Source of the DNA: Dawidia soli
Lineage (GTDB): Bacteria; Bacteroidota; Bacteroidia; Cytophagales; Cyclobacteriaceae
Assembly (NCBI RefSeq): GCF_018598185.1
Contig: NZ_JAHESC010000047.1
Span: 1-57,790, forward strand
Direction: 5' to 3'
Length of the DNA: 57,790 nt
The notes under the pieces were generated by a model. That model made no database searches. It was not told where the DNA came from and saw only the letters and a program-made list of their open reading frames with translations. The translations under genes and the position numbers were made by a program. Position 1 is the stretch's first letter. Each line of letters opens with the position of its first letter. This document shows positions 27,901 to 35,515 of the stretch, piece after piece.

Positions 27901-30722
27901 CAGCCTCCCGCCAGGTAATAGGTCTGGCTTTCCGGCGCGATCGGCAGCATGCCGGTGTTCTGTTGTTTCCCGACGACCAGGTTGCTGGTATACGCCGTGA
28001 TCGGCTCGCTCAGGGTGAAACCAGCGTTTGGCTTCAGCGCACCTTTGCTCCAGTAGCCTGTAACAGACTGCACATAGGCCGGCGCCAGTTCGGCAACGGG
28101 CGACGTACCCGCCGTTAAACCGGAGCCTATCAGCGGCAGTGTATAGGCGATCTTCCCTTTGCTGGAGACCGTTGTGCCCGTAGCCTCCGAGAAGTCGTAG
28201 TAAATTTCAAGTCCATCTTCCTTTCCGCTCAGGGTGTGGAACATGTATTTCCGAATGCTGTCCTGCGGCAGGGCACGGCTCCAGATGCGGAACTCGTCCA
28301 GCTCGGACTGTGTGCCGCCGCCGGTATATGACGGGCTGTGGCCGATGCCCATACCCTTGGGGTTGGGAACGTAAGGCGACGTTACTTCACCAGCCTTCTC
28401 GCCGTTGATATAGTACGTCCATTTGCCGCCGGCGTATGACAGCGCAATGTGGTTCCACTCGCCAATGTTCCAGGCAGCGCCTTTGTCTTGCAAGCCGGTT
28501 TGCCAGCTGCCGGTGTTGTTACCCAGGGTGATGTTGAGCTTGTTCGAGCTGGGGTACTCAAAGCCGATGCCGGTCGTGTTGTTGTTCGACAGGCGGCCGT
28601 TGCTGGCGACGATCTTGGTGTTGTCGCCGGGGTCGGCGTTCAGCTTGCCCCAGAACTCCAGCGTGAAGTCGCCTTTCATGGCGACGCCGATCACCTCTTC
28701 GGGCAGTGTAGTGGTGGATGCACCGCCCAGCTTTAATACATTGCCGCGTGTGCTCACGAAGTCCGCCAGGTCTTTGATGGTGTTGTCGGCCACCAGTTTG
28801 CCGTACACGCTCACCTCGTCCAGCGAACCGGTAAAGTGACGGTTGCCGGCATCGTTGCCCAACATCCAGGCGTCCGCGGATGCCACCGAAGGATCTACGT
28901 TAGCCCATTGTTGCACGAGCTGACCGTTATAATAAAGCGACAACTGATGCCGTACGTTGTCGTATTGCCACAGCATATGTGCCCAGCGGTTGATCAGCAG
29001 CTTTTGTGTGCCCGTATATTGCTTCTTCGACACCAGGTCGGTATACTGTGGGTAGCCGTCTTTGTCAAAACCGAATGTGACGCCGGTGTTGCCGCCGGTC
29101 GAGATTACAGCGGAACCGTTCGCACCGAACTGCGTGGGGTCCACCCAATAGCCGATCGTAAAGGGACGATCGTGCAGGTCCAGCGCGTCGGTGTGCGTCA
29201 GCTGCACGGACGAGCCACTGCTGAATTGCAGGGCGCGGTTTGCCACACCGTTCTTGTCGACGCCGTACACCGTGCCGGTGCCCTGCACGTTGTGATCGTA
29301 GGCAGAGGAATCTTTCAGTGCGCCGGCAAAGCTCAGGAACAGCTTGCGGGTGTCGGCGTCCACGCTCTTCAACATGTCGGCGTGGATGATGCTGGTGAAA
29401 TACGGCTGGCCTTGCGCATTGACGTATTCGATCTTCATACGGCGATCGTTCGCGACGCCGTATACGTTCACGCGCAGGTACGTTTGTTTTACGCCACGCA
29501 GGATGCGGTCGCTGGTGTAGTCGACTGTGTGCTGGCCGTTGCCGATGTCGGAGTTCAGGTTGCCCGAGATCATGTCGAACAGCGGGTATTTTACGTCGCC
29601 GTAGCGGCCGTAGAATTCCTGCTCGTGGATGTCGGCGCTAAAACACAATACGCCGTCGATGTTCTTCTCTTGTATATATGCGATGAGCTCGGTGGCCTGT
29701 TGGGTGATGGAAAAGTTACGTCCGCCCCAGTGCCTGGCGAACGACGGCGTGCCGTTGATCAGCACCTTAAAGGTGGCTTTCGAGTCCAGCAGCGCTTGCT
29801 TCAGCCACGCCAGCTGTTCAGGACCAAGATGCTGCTGCGTGCCGTCGCGGTAGCTGCGGTTGTCGAGCAGGAAGTACTCGACATCTTTATATACATACGA
29901 CGAGAACAGCCCCTGCCCTTCTTTGGTGCGTCCATAATGCGGGTTGGGCCACCAGTCCATAAAGATCTCTTTCATCTCGCCCAGCGTCGGCAGGGTTTTG
30001 TTGAATTCGTTCGGGCCGGTGTCATGGTTGTCGGTAATGGCCAGCTGCGGCATGGAGCGCGTGAGTGAATCGTGAAACGATCGGTAGAATGCGTACCGGG
30101 CAAAGGCCATATCCTTGTTGGCCCAGTCGTCGACACCGTCGGGACATTGGCCCATGGCGTGTTGCAAGCCCAGCAGGTAGGTTGCGTCACCCGCCCAGAT
30201 CATGAGGTCGCTGCCTTCGGCGGCCATGCGGTCGAACATCTTCGGGTCGCCGTTGACGTGTGTCTGCGCCTCGGGCCGGTCGATGCAACGGCGCAGGTCG
30301 TAGATACGACCACAGCCACCGGTGAGGAACTCGAAATCGGAGAGCTGCGCCGCAGTGTTGCGGATGACTGCGGTGCGACCCTGGGCACGCTGCCCGTTGC
30401 GCTTCAGCACCGCTGTATAGGTGGCGCCCTTCGCCAGGTCGGGATATACAAACGACCGCAGGTTATACCCCAGGCGGTCGTCACTGTTATATACTTTTCC
30501 CGCTAACGGGGCCCCCGGGGCCGTGCCGGTAACTTCCAGCGTGATCGCGTCGCCCGCGCCCGTGTTCGACTTGGTCACCACCCAAACCCGCACGGAGTCG
30601 TGGTAGACCGGACTGAACATCGGGCCGAAGACGATCGAGTCGCCTGGCAGCACCTGACCCATCGCCGCCATAGGGCTCATCCATGCAAACAGCAACAGGG
30701 TCCGGATCGTAATTCTTTTCAT
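21978..30722 (-). CDS. giant secreted multidomain protein with PhoD-type and PhoX-type phosphatase modules and a T9SS tail
   Basis: A 2914-residue protein. In order: signal peptide (1-23); PhoD-like metallophosphatase (about 25-450; GGCGRIYD near 134, WAGDATY, TDNHDTGPNE, FSADIHEQEF near 362); four LamG/concanavalin-like modules starting near 475, 670, 1035 and 1400, three of them followed by related linker repeats; a beta domain near 1757-1945; two jelly-roll repeats near 1960-2110 and 2133-2290; PhoX/DUF839 propeller (about 2305-2720; NCSGGITPWGTVITCEES and GRMNHENVVV with YYGEDGG); PKD domain (about 2734-2815); T9SS sorting domain (VAVYPNPSAG, about 2833 to the end). PhoD and PhoX are unrelated, calcium-using alkaline phosphatases. 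Both keep key motifs, so the protein may be a surface-displayed double phosphatase. A terminator follows the gene. Confidence 0.88.
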   Translation of the reverse strand: MKRITIRTLLLFAWMSPMAAMGQVLPGDSIVFGPMFSPVYHDSVRVWVVTKSNTGAGDAITLEVTGTAPGAPLAGKVYNSDDRLGYNLRSFVYPDLAKGATYTAVLKRNGQRAQGRTAVIRNTAAQLSDFEFLTGGCGRIYDLRRCIDRPEAQTHVNGDPKMFDRMAAEGSDLMIWAGDATYLLGLQHAMGQCPDGVDDWANKDMAFARYAFYRSFHDSLTRSMPQLAITDNHDTGPNEFNKTLPTLGEMKEIFMDWWPNPHYGRTKEGQGLFSSYVYKDVEYFLLDNRSYRDGTQQHLGPEQLAWLKQALLDSKATFKVLINGTPSFARHWGGRNFSITQQATELIAYIQEKNIDGVLCFSADIHEQEFYGRYGDVKYPLFDMISGNLNSDIGNGQHTVDYTSDRILRGVKQTYLRVNVYGVANDRRMKIEYVNAQGQPYFTSIIHADMLKSVDADTRKLFLSFAGALKDSSAYDHNVQGTGTVYGVDKNGVANRALQFSSGSSVQLTHTDALDLHDRPFTIGYWVDPTQFGANGSAVISTGGNTGVTFGFDKDGYPQYTDLVSKKQYTGTQKLLINRWAHMLWQYDNVRHQLSLYYNGQLVQQWANVDPSVASADAWMLGNDAGNRHFTGSLDEVSVYGKLVADNTIKDLADFVSTRGNVLKLGGASTTTLPEEVIGVAMKGDFTLEFWGKLNADPGDNTKIVASNGRLSNNNTTGIGFEYPSSNKLNITLGNNTGSWQTGLQDKGAAWNIGEWNHIALSYAGGKWTYYINGEKAGEVTSPYVPNPKGMGIGHSPSYTGGGTQSELDEFRIWSRALPQDSIRKYMFHTLSGKEDGLEIYYDFSEATGTTVSSKGKIAYTLPLIGSGLTAGTSPVAELAPAYVQSVTGYWSKGALKPNAGFTLSEPITAYTSNLVVGKQQNTGMLPIAPESQTYYLAGGWQLEPQNYPFGNFSIDLDESLPQADSIRRIAREYFWMQQDEDGMFAVVNEGSFDGRTVTFRNTVLEGGVYYLGWKADTTALFDRGGNVSFPGGHSAQIPFAEINPVFAGEFTLELWARVQKAPSAGGNVPLVSNHGRISNNTSGMVIEYNSNKIITASFGTNTADWNKIDTGTPLNLDEWNHIAVTVSPAGKTAKMYVNGTLVGTKAFNTFATNTQWNFGLSHSVNYKSEAVSMMDEVRVWNRVKTDAEIRAQMHLSVTDEDPSLVYNYTFDQADKGYLINSGVKKDSIAYTKASIVDATSPVVNDIAPLYSKNVTGNWSRQNTTANGLYLKDAIKAPADNLIVGRHRNNGLATVGSDANNYYVKGGWLLNAQNLERATAIVDLGAVFNRPDSVTAFAKSFYLLQGDPEGKHEIVAAGTRTGNLVEFTDLALDFGVYYLGYETDLDGIIGKQGGALDLAAGHNVTIPYADVNNALSGEFTMEVWAKLNADPAEYGKLIGFSSSRDGLFSGFEFEFRGNNTLQTILGKGQRGGWNTISSTTPWNVGEWNHAAVTVTPNKYFRFYINGELIDSVATGTFQPNAYNMAFGTNLFNNNESLVTIDEFRIWNKAKTQEEIRQQMHQTLPKDVQHLVYHFSFDQATGQNIVNTGSQGGTIPYTQASIVPATTPVATFTAPYNEAVSASWSLKNAGTNGLLLKDRVTDYYSNLVAGREANNQIVAIPGKTDTVYMKGGWQLKPLNLTRATVKIDLSKLVANPNTIAARATKFFLLQGDIATATIVAEGTFNGKEVEFASIALQEDVYYLAWKVGTAAPVSAQYQVNAGKDDAEQDNASGKMYLDSSDIELTKDGTSDQLVGIRFNRINIPQGSVIEHAYLQFAVDEVNTSGQPNILIGIEDTDSPNEMSSFDFDIYHRIQYLGDTIVWQPGPFTRVGDAGADQRTPDLAELLHEIVNRPNWKEGNSVLFTLIDPAARGIAGYTANTDKRVAQAYENNPVNAPRLIVSYIIPDRYYNGTFPVAKSASWKYDDTGADLTSADWKSPDYNDAAWKYGNAILGYGDGNESTTLNFGGDADKKRTTYYLRHIFDVTDRTAYDSLLFDVQRDDGAIVYVNGTEAFRTNMPEGPIAYNTFATTEVADTDERAYHRYKTRNLLRNGRNVIAVELHQASANSADLSFDLAVGFTEPPLPAATYPLVKESLWRYLDKGTSLDAVAWKDTTYTEDRAWAIGQGPLGYNDGVKTTVSYGPDGGNKYITTYFRRDILVDTSAVADEIEIGLRRDDGALLYINGVEVIRDNMPAGAIDYKTFSSTIVDGAAELTYYTFRLPKTVFRNGRNQLAVEIHNRDGSSSDLGFDLYIKDAPSVNPPVPCTDNHIACFTSIHPTGQTTRMIIPEQHRFQVIFKQGEAYTKGNGSVPGNHDFTAYIPIDGSSSRGHLSVNHENTPGGVSILDLHLDPVNSLWVVDTTQAVDLYNNALVTTTRNCSGGITPWGTVITCEESLDGGDVNGDGYQDVGWAVEIDPVTSKVKDYDGDGKQDKLWALGRMNHENVVVHADRKTVYYGEDGGTHCVYKFVADVAGNLTTGTLYVLKLDQPLSNNDPTGSTATWVKVPNATKDDRNNTISLAASLGGTNFDGVEDVEISPIDGRIYFTSKGKGRVYRFRDGANVSEFETFVGGTSYSINTQEGVVTEAWGGGNDNLTFDDKGNLWVLQDGDNYYIWVVRPDHTQADPKVALFASMPAGSEPTGLTFSPDFKYGFFSVQHPNGNNAAQPDATGSDVKFDASATVVFALNADLGPQAPAADFIADRVKIKTGESVTFTDLSTHGADAWAWTFEGGTPATSAEASPVVTYATPGVYDVTLVATNGLGAGAPVTKVDYIVVEKKEDPVTGLPEGPGNSHVAVYPNPSAGLITVRLNLAGGEDLALELFDLMGRKLATLGTGKGKRGEQTLTYDLHDWVPASQLVILKVKIDEGEGQYKIQVLK

Positions 30723-31075
30723 ACTTGGGGAGATGTGAGATGTGCGTAATTTTGATGCGCAAAAATGAGATTCTCCGCGCGTCGCAGTATATAGATCGCA
30801 TTAACATATTTTTAACTTTTACCCGCACGAGAGAAACAAAACTTCATGCTTTGTTCACGTATAGGGGCAACAGACGGGTATATTTACCGCAACCCTGTTT
30901 ATTAACAGGAAACAAACGTTGAAACTCCTATATAGCCCCACGATACTTCAACGTTTGCAGTAGCAGTGAGTGGCAAAGATCGGATATAGACGGATTAGGG
31001 CAGGCGCACCAGGTAATATTATGAGTCTGTGACGGGCCGTATCGCTTTAGCCCCGCGACACGCTATAGCAACAAG
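30723..31075. other. gene-free stretch with two perfect hairpins
   Basis: This 353-bp AT-rich stretch lies upstream of the giant gene and downstream of the peroxidase pair. CCTGTT-TATT-AACAGG (30894-30909) and an 11-bp perfect inverted repeat CAAACGTTGAA (30913-30923) / TTCAACGTTTG (30947-30957) with a 23-base loop lie side by side. Neither has a T-run, so they are not standard terminators. No protein-coding frame is credible, and no full promoter pair was found for the giant gene. Confidence 0.5.
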
Positions 31076-32959
31076 CTATTGATCATGAAGACTCTCATCC
31101 GAAAGTGATTGCAGGAAAGCGATAATATCGTTGACCTCGCCACGCGATAAATTCAACTGCGTGGCGGGTAAAGTTTGGTGAGGCACTTCGTCGGCGAGGC
31201 CTGCTCCCTGGGCGCCACCCTGGTTATAGAACTCCAGTACTTCTTCGAGGGTTTGGTAGCCCCCGTGATGAAAGTACGGGGCCGTGAGGGCGGAATTTCG
31301 GACAGACACGGTTTTAAAGGAACGCTGATATATATCAGCGTCCTCGCTCATGACGCCATTGCCGGCGCGGCCCGGATCGCCATCGGGGATCTTCAGACGC
31401 GGCTTTTCGAACACGCCCAGCACTTCACTTTCGTTCTCGTGGTATAACGGAGGCACCAGCCCACCGAATGTAGGGGCAAAGTGACAGGTGCCGCAGGCCG
31501 CTTTGCCCATGAATAAATTAAAGCCCGCGCGCACCCGGCGTGGTAACGCTGTCGTCTCTCCGCGCACGAAGCGATCAAAGGGACTTTTGAAGGAACGCAG
31601 CGATGCGACATAGGATGCTAACGCGGCCGAGAATTGGTACCGCGTGATAGCGGCACCGGCGGCCCGGGGAAACGCTGCGCGAAAGGCGTCGCGGTATTCG
31701 GGAGTGGCCTGCAAGCGGGCAAGCATCTCGGGAAATGTGGTGTTGAATTCCAGGTGGTCTTCGATTACATGGGCGGCCTGATCTTCCAGGTCGAACGCAC
31801 GCAGGTCGTAAAAAAAGCGATCGGAGAAAACGGCGTTGATCAGGGACGGTGCGTTGCGTCGTACGAGGCGACCTTCGGCGTTGGCATGCGAGCGTACCTG
31901 GCCGTCGGCAAACGCGCGCCGGGGTTGATGGCAGCTGCCACAGCTCATCGTGCCGTTGTTGCTCAGGCGCGGGTCATAGAATAATTTCCTGCCGAGCGCG
32001 CGCAGGGCTTCATGATCCTGTTCCGCTTTCAATAAGGTATAATAGTACGGGTTGAGAAAGTCGGCGGAAAAGATGTTGTCGCTATAAAAATTCCACGCGG
32101 GCACTTCTTTTGTCACTTCGGCGGATGTACGGGCACCGAGCTGACGGTGCAGCACCAGCAGCTTTTTATAGAGAGGGTTGACATAGTCGGTGAGGAACGT
32201 CAGGCGGTCGAAGGTGTCGAAGTTGTCGTGCGCATCGAGGTAGGCGGCAGCGCGGCCGAAGTGTTCGGCGATATCGGCGGCGTTGCCCGGTACACCGACG
32301 GCGTAATAGCGGGTCGCCTGCTGCAGCGTGCGACAGGTGACGGCCGCTTCGGGAAGCGCCTGCAACGAGCCCGGGGTATCAAAACCGGTAACCCCCAGGG
32401 CAAACATGCGGATCAGCTCCAGGCGCATCGCTTCAAATGCCTCGAAGCGCTGAATATACCGGCGCTTCTCAAATTGCAATAACAATATCTGATAGCGGGT
32501 CTTCAGCTCGCTGACCAGGTTGGCGATCTCCTCGCGGTGCTCTCCGGCATCGTTGGCGTATACTTGCTCGTCGAGCACCTGCAGGCCACGGGGCGCAACC
32601 ACCGCGGGCAGGTCGCGGTGTGGATATGGATCGAGATGGTCCAACGGAGGACCGTTGATGTGCTCCTTGACGTAAGTGGGATGATAATATTCGAGGATGT
32701 ACTCGATCGCCTTGTAGGCTTTTCGTGTAGCCGAGACTTGGGCCTGCAGCGAGGTCAACGTCCCCCTCCCCGCCCGGTACTCCTGCGCGGCCTGGTATAA
32801 CCGCTGGATCCCGGTGTCGAGTTGTTTGACGCCGGCCTGTGCCTGTTTCAGCATGCGCTCTTCGGGTGTTTCGGGATGCAGGGAAAACCGCAGGGACAGG
32901 AACAGCATGGCCATGCCCACGGTGGCCAGGAGGACGACGCGGCGGTTATTGCGGATCAT
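31076..32959 (-). CDS. di-heme cytochrome c peroxidase / MauG-family protein, copy 1
   Basis: A 627-residue protein with an N-terminal membrane anchor or uncleaved signal (about 8-27), a helical domain of about 270 residues, and a C-terminal di-heme peroxidase domain (about 310-620). Two heme c sites are visible: CGSCH near 335 and CGTCH near 488. The family reduces hydrogen peroxide or oxidises protein substrates in the periplasm. The helical front part (LGVTGFDTPGS near 210) is not part of classical peroxidases and is also present in the neighbour. The ATG overlaps the end of the upstream paralogue by 14 bp, so the two are translationally coupled. Confidence 0.88.
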   Translation of the reverse strand: MIRNNRRVVLLATVGMAMLFLSLRFSLHPETPEERMLKQAQAGVKQLDTGIQRLYQAAQEYRAGRGTLTSLQAQVSATRKAYKAIEYILEYYHPTYVKEHINGPPLDHLDPYPHRDLPAVVAPRGLQVLDEQVYANDAGEHREEIANLVSELKTRYQILLLQFEKRRYIQRFEAFEAMRLELIRMFALGVTGFDTPGSLQALPEAAVTCRTLQQATRYYAVGVPGNAADIAEHFGRAAAYLDAHDNFDTFDRLTFLTDYVNPLYKKLLVLHRQLGARTSAEVTKEVPAWNFYSDNIFSADFLNPYYYTLLKAEQDHEALRALGRKLFYDPRLSNNGTMSCGSCHQPRRAFADGQVRSHANAEGRLVRRNAPSLINAVFSDRFFYDLRAFDLEDQAAHVIEDHLEFNTTFPEMLARLQATPEYRDAFRAAFPRAAGAAITRYQFSAALASYVASLRSFKSPFDRFVRGETTALPRRVRAGFNLFMGKAACGTCHFAPTFGGLVPPLYHENESEVLGVFEKPRLKIPDGDPGRAGNGVMSEDADIYQRSFKTVSVRNSALTAPYFHHGGYQTLEEVLEFYNQGGAQGAGLADEVPHQTLPATQLNLSRGEVNDIIAFLQSLSDESLHDQ

Positions 32960-34790
32960 ATCCTCCCGGGTCTGTGAGCGAATGAAGAAAAGCGATCAGC
33001 GCCGCTTTTTCGGATACGGACAAATGCAGCGAGTCCGCCGCCAGGGTTTGATTCTTTACTTCCAGGCCGTGCCCGGTGCCGCCGCCGTTGTTATAGAAGT
33101 CAATGACCTCTTCCAGGGTTTTATAGGCGCCGTTGTGAAAATACGGCGCGGTGAGGGCTACGTTGCGCACGGTGGTGGTCTTAAAGGATCTTTCGAAGAT
33201 CCATGACGCTTCGCTGAACACCTGGTTGTCGAGACGGCCGTTGTCGGGATCGAGTGTCTTGCGGCGTGCGGCGGGGTCTTGCAGCACGCCCAGGATCTCG
33301 CTTTCGTTCTTGCGGTATTCAGGCGGCGATAATCCGGAGAACACGGGTGCAAAGTGACAGGTGCCGCAGTTGGCCTTACCCATGAACAGATTAAAGCCGC
33401 TGCGTATAGCGGTATCGGCAAGAGCCGCTTCGCCGCGCACGTAGCGATCGAACGGGCTGTTAAAGGATCGTAGCGATAAGACGTAAGACGACAGGGCTTT
33501 GGCAAACCGTTCGCGCGTTATGCCCGGAGAGGAGAACGTCTTTTGGAATTGAGCGCGATAAGCCTTGTCTTGTTCCAGTTTGCGCAGGATCTCTTCGTGA
33601 GCGGTGTTGAACTCGCGCGGATTGAAGATCACGTGCTCGGCTTGCTGCTCAAGGGTGAAGGCACGCAGGTCGTAAAAATAGCGGTCGGCATAGACGGCGT
33701 TGAGCAGCGTCGGGGCATTGCGTTGCACGGTCACGCCCTGGATATTGCTTTGCGCGCGCGGCCGGGCGTCGGCAAAGCCCTGGGCAGGATCGTGGCAGGA
33801 AGCGCAGCTCATCGTGCCGGTATGACTCAGGCGTACGTCGTAGAATAACGTCTGGCCCAGGGTACGCAAGGCGTCGCTGTCTTCGGCGCGTGTTAGCCCG
33901 GTATAGAAATAGGGATCCAGAAAATCGGCGGCGAAGAGGTCGGCGCTCATCGGATTCCAGGGCTGGGGGTATTGGCCGATGTACGCGGCCTGGGCAGCTT
34001 CCGGATAAAATAACTGCTGCAACCGCAGCGATTCTTTATAGAGCGGATTGATGTGATCTTTCAGGAACGTCAGGCGGTCGAAGTCCGCAAAAGCGACCGG
34101 TTGCCGGATGTAGTGAAGGGTCCGGGTGAAGGACTGTTGCAATATCGTGCCCGGCTCGCCCGGGAAGATCGCGGCGGCTATTTGTTGCAGGGACGCCAGG
34201 GATGCCGCGGCTTCGGGAAGGGCGTGTACAGAGCCCGGGGTGTCGAAGCCTGTTACGCCGAGGGTAAAGATGCGGACGAGCTGTAACCGTAGCGCCAGCG
34301 CGGCGTCTGCGGCCGTTACGGGCTGATCGCTGAAGCCCGCTACCAGGTTTTTATAGCGTGTATAGAAGCGCTGGGCGAGTGTGGTGATTTGGAGTGCCAC
34401 TGCGCGGCCGTCCGACGTGTATGCCAGCTCGTCGAGGGTCTGCAGCCCTTCGGGGTTGCGTACTACCGGGCGGGTGTCGTAGCGCTCGAGGTGGAGCAAC
34501 GGCGCGCCGTTGATGTATTCCTCGACGTATTCGGGATAATAGTAGGCTAAGAGGAACTCAACCTTTTTATATTGCCGGCGCGTGCGGGCTACGATTGCCC
34601 GGAGTGAATCGATCCCGACCTTGCCTGTTTGAAAGGCTTGTGCGGTTTGCTCTAATGCAGCTGCAGTCGTTTGCAGGGCCGCGATGTCTTTGCGTACGCC
34701 GGTGTCGATCGGGGCCGGGGTTTGTTTAAAGGCAAACAAGGTTACTGCTGCGATGGCGATCAGGAGTAGTATTTTATCGGCAGCGTTCAC
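32946..34790 (-). CDS. di-heme cytochrome c peroxidase / MauG-family protein, copy 2
   Basis: A 614-residue paralogue of the gene that follows it, with the same layout: hydrophobic N-terminus (KILLLIAIAAVTLFAF), helical domain containing LGVTGFDTPGS, and a peroxidase domain with heme sites CASCH near 330 and CGTCH near 475. I chose the GTG at 34790; an in-frame TTG at 34799 is possible but lies inside a TACTTTTG sequence (34804-34797) that looks like a -7 box. A better placed candidate promoter is TTG-N19-TAACTTAA further upstream. First gene of a two-gene operon made by tandem duplication. Confidence 0.85.
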   Translation of the reverse strand: MNAADKILLLIAIAAVTLFAFKQTPAPIDTGVRKDIAALQTTAAALEQTAQAFQTGKVGIDSLRAIVARTRRQYKKVEFLLAYYYPEYVEEYINGAPLLHLERYDTRPVVRNPEGLQTLDELAYTSDGRAVALQITTLAQRFYTRYKNLVAGFSDQPVTAADAALALRLQLVRIFTLGVTGFDTPGSVHALPEAAASLASLQQIAAAIFPGEPGTILQQSFTRTLHYIRQPVAFADFDRLTFLKDHINPLYKESLRLQQLFYPEAAQAAYIGQYPQPWNPMSADLFAADFLDPYFYTGLTRAEDSDALRTLGQTLFYDVRLSHTGTMSCASCHDPAQGFADARPRAQSNIQGVTVQRNAPTLLNAVYADRYFYDLRAFTLEQQAEHVIFNPREFNTAHEEILRKLEQDKAYRAQFQKTFSSPGITRERFAKALSSYVLSLRSFNSPFDRYVRGEAALADTAIRSGFNLFMGKANCGTCHFAPVFSGLSPPEYRKNESEILGVLQDPAARRKTLDPDNGRLDNQVFSEASWIFERSFKTTTVRNVALTAPYFHNGAYKTLEEVIDFYNNGGGTGHGLEVKNQTLAADSLHLSVSEKAALIAFLHSLTDPGGYDPQ

Positions 34791-34890
34791 GGGCGCCAAA
34801 AGTAGGGCACCCGGGCGTGTGATCCTTTATTTGGAGATTAAGTTATTGTTACGTGTGCGATTTGCAACGGCGGCTGATCCTCATACAGTT

Positions 34891-35289
34891 TCAACTCCAG
34901 CGGGTGGAGTTCATGATCTCCAGGAGATCTTTTTCGTGAATGGGTTTTACGAGGTAATGCGTGATGCCGAGGCTACGGGCGCGTTCCACGTCTTTTTCAT
35001 CGCGGGAGGAGCTTACGATGACGATCTTTACACGGTCTTTGTTAGGCATGCGGATGCGATGGAATGCTTCGATGAACTCGAAGCCGTCCATGACGGGCAT
35101 GTTGAGATCGAGCAGGATTACATCGGGCAGGCTTTGGGTGCCGGAATAATAGTCGTTGATGAGCTTCAGGGCTTCGGCGCCATTCATGGCCACGTGAATG
35201 CCTTCGTTGAACCCGAGCTTTTCGAATAGCCGGCTGCTGAGAAAATTAAACACGTGGTCGTCGTCGACCAGCAATACATTTTTATTCAT
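34891..35289 (-). CDS. single-domain (CheY-like) response regulator
   Basis: A 132-residue receiver domain with no output domain. The acidic pocket LVDDDH (about 7-12), the phospho-acceptor Asp near 60 in LLDLNMP, the Ser/Thr switch in IVIVSSSRD and the Lys in YLVKPIHEKD are all present, so it should be phosphorylated normally. Its kinase is not adjacent. Such regulators act by protein contacts, for example as relay intermediates; the hybrid kinase in this window lacks an output domain, but a link is only speculation. An intrinsic terminator ends 28 bp before the ATG, which is unusual and suggests a controlled leader or a separate upstream RNA. Confidence 0.9.
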   Translation of the reverse strand: MNKNVLLVDDDHVFNFLSSRLFEKLGFNEGIHVAMNGAEALKLINDYYSGTQSLPDVILLDLNMPVMDGFEFIEAFHRIRMPNKDRVKIVIVSSSRDEKDVERARSLGITHYLVKPIHEKDLLEIMNSTRWS

Positions 35290-35316
35290 CGGCCTTCTCG
35301 TTTAGTATCATGCTTT

Positions 35317-35357
35317 TGAAAAAAAGGGAGCCGTCCCCACCTGTCGGGACGACTCCA
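35317..35357 (-). terminator. intrinsic terminator in the leader of the response regulator gene
   Basis: On the minus strand GGAGTCGTCCC (35356-35346) pairs with GGGACGGCTCC (35337-35327) with two internal mismatches, followed by C and seven Ts (35325-35319). It precedes the ATG at 35289 by under 30 nt. No gene lies upstream within 750 bp that it could be terminating. Confidence 0.65.
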
Positions 35358-35450
35358 CTTACCGAACATCCCTCACCGTATCGTTGGAAGCATTACCATT
35401 GGAGAGCATGCGTATAAAACCATCCTGCACGGATCGTACTCCGGAAGGAA

Positions 35451-35515
35451 GGAGCCGTCCCCGTCGTTTCGGGAACGACTCCTATACCGAACACCGATTA
35501 CCGTTCAGTTTATTC
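35451..35515. repeat. second copy of the leader hairpin element
   Basis: GGAGCCGTCCCC, a short loop and GGGAACGACTCC (35451-35492) repeat the hairpin at 35327-35356, 125 bp away. The flanking ACCGAACA..CC..ACCGT is also repeated (copy 1 at 35361-35379, copy 2 at 35497-35513). Unlike copy 1, this copy has no T-run. The two copies are imperfect duplicates of a structured element of about 55-60 bp. Confidence 0.5.

Noticed and set aside
30725-30922. 65-codon frame upstream of the giant gene
   Set aside because: It lies in the promoter and hairpin region, lacks a plausible ribosome site and shows no protein features.
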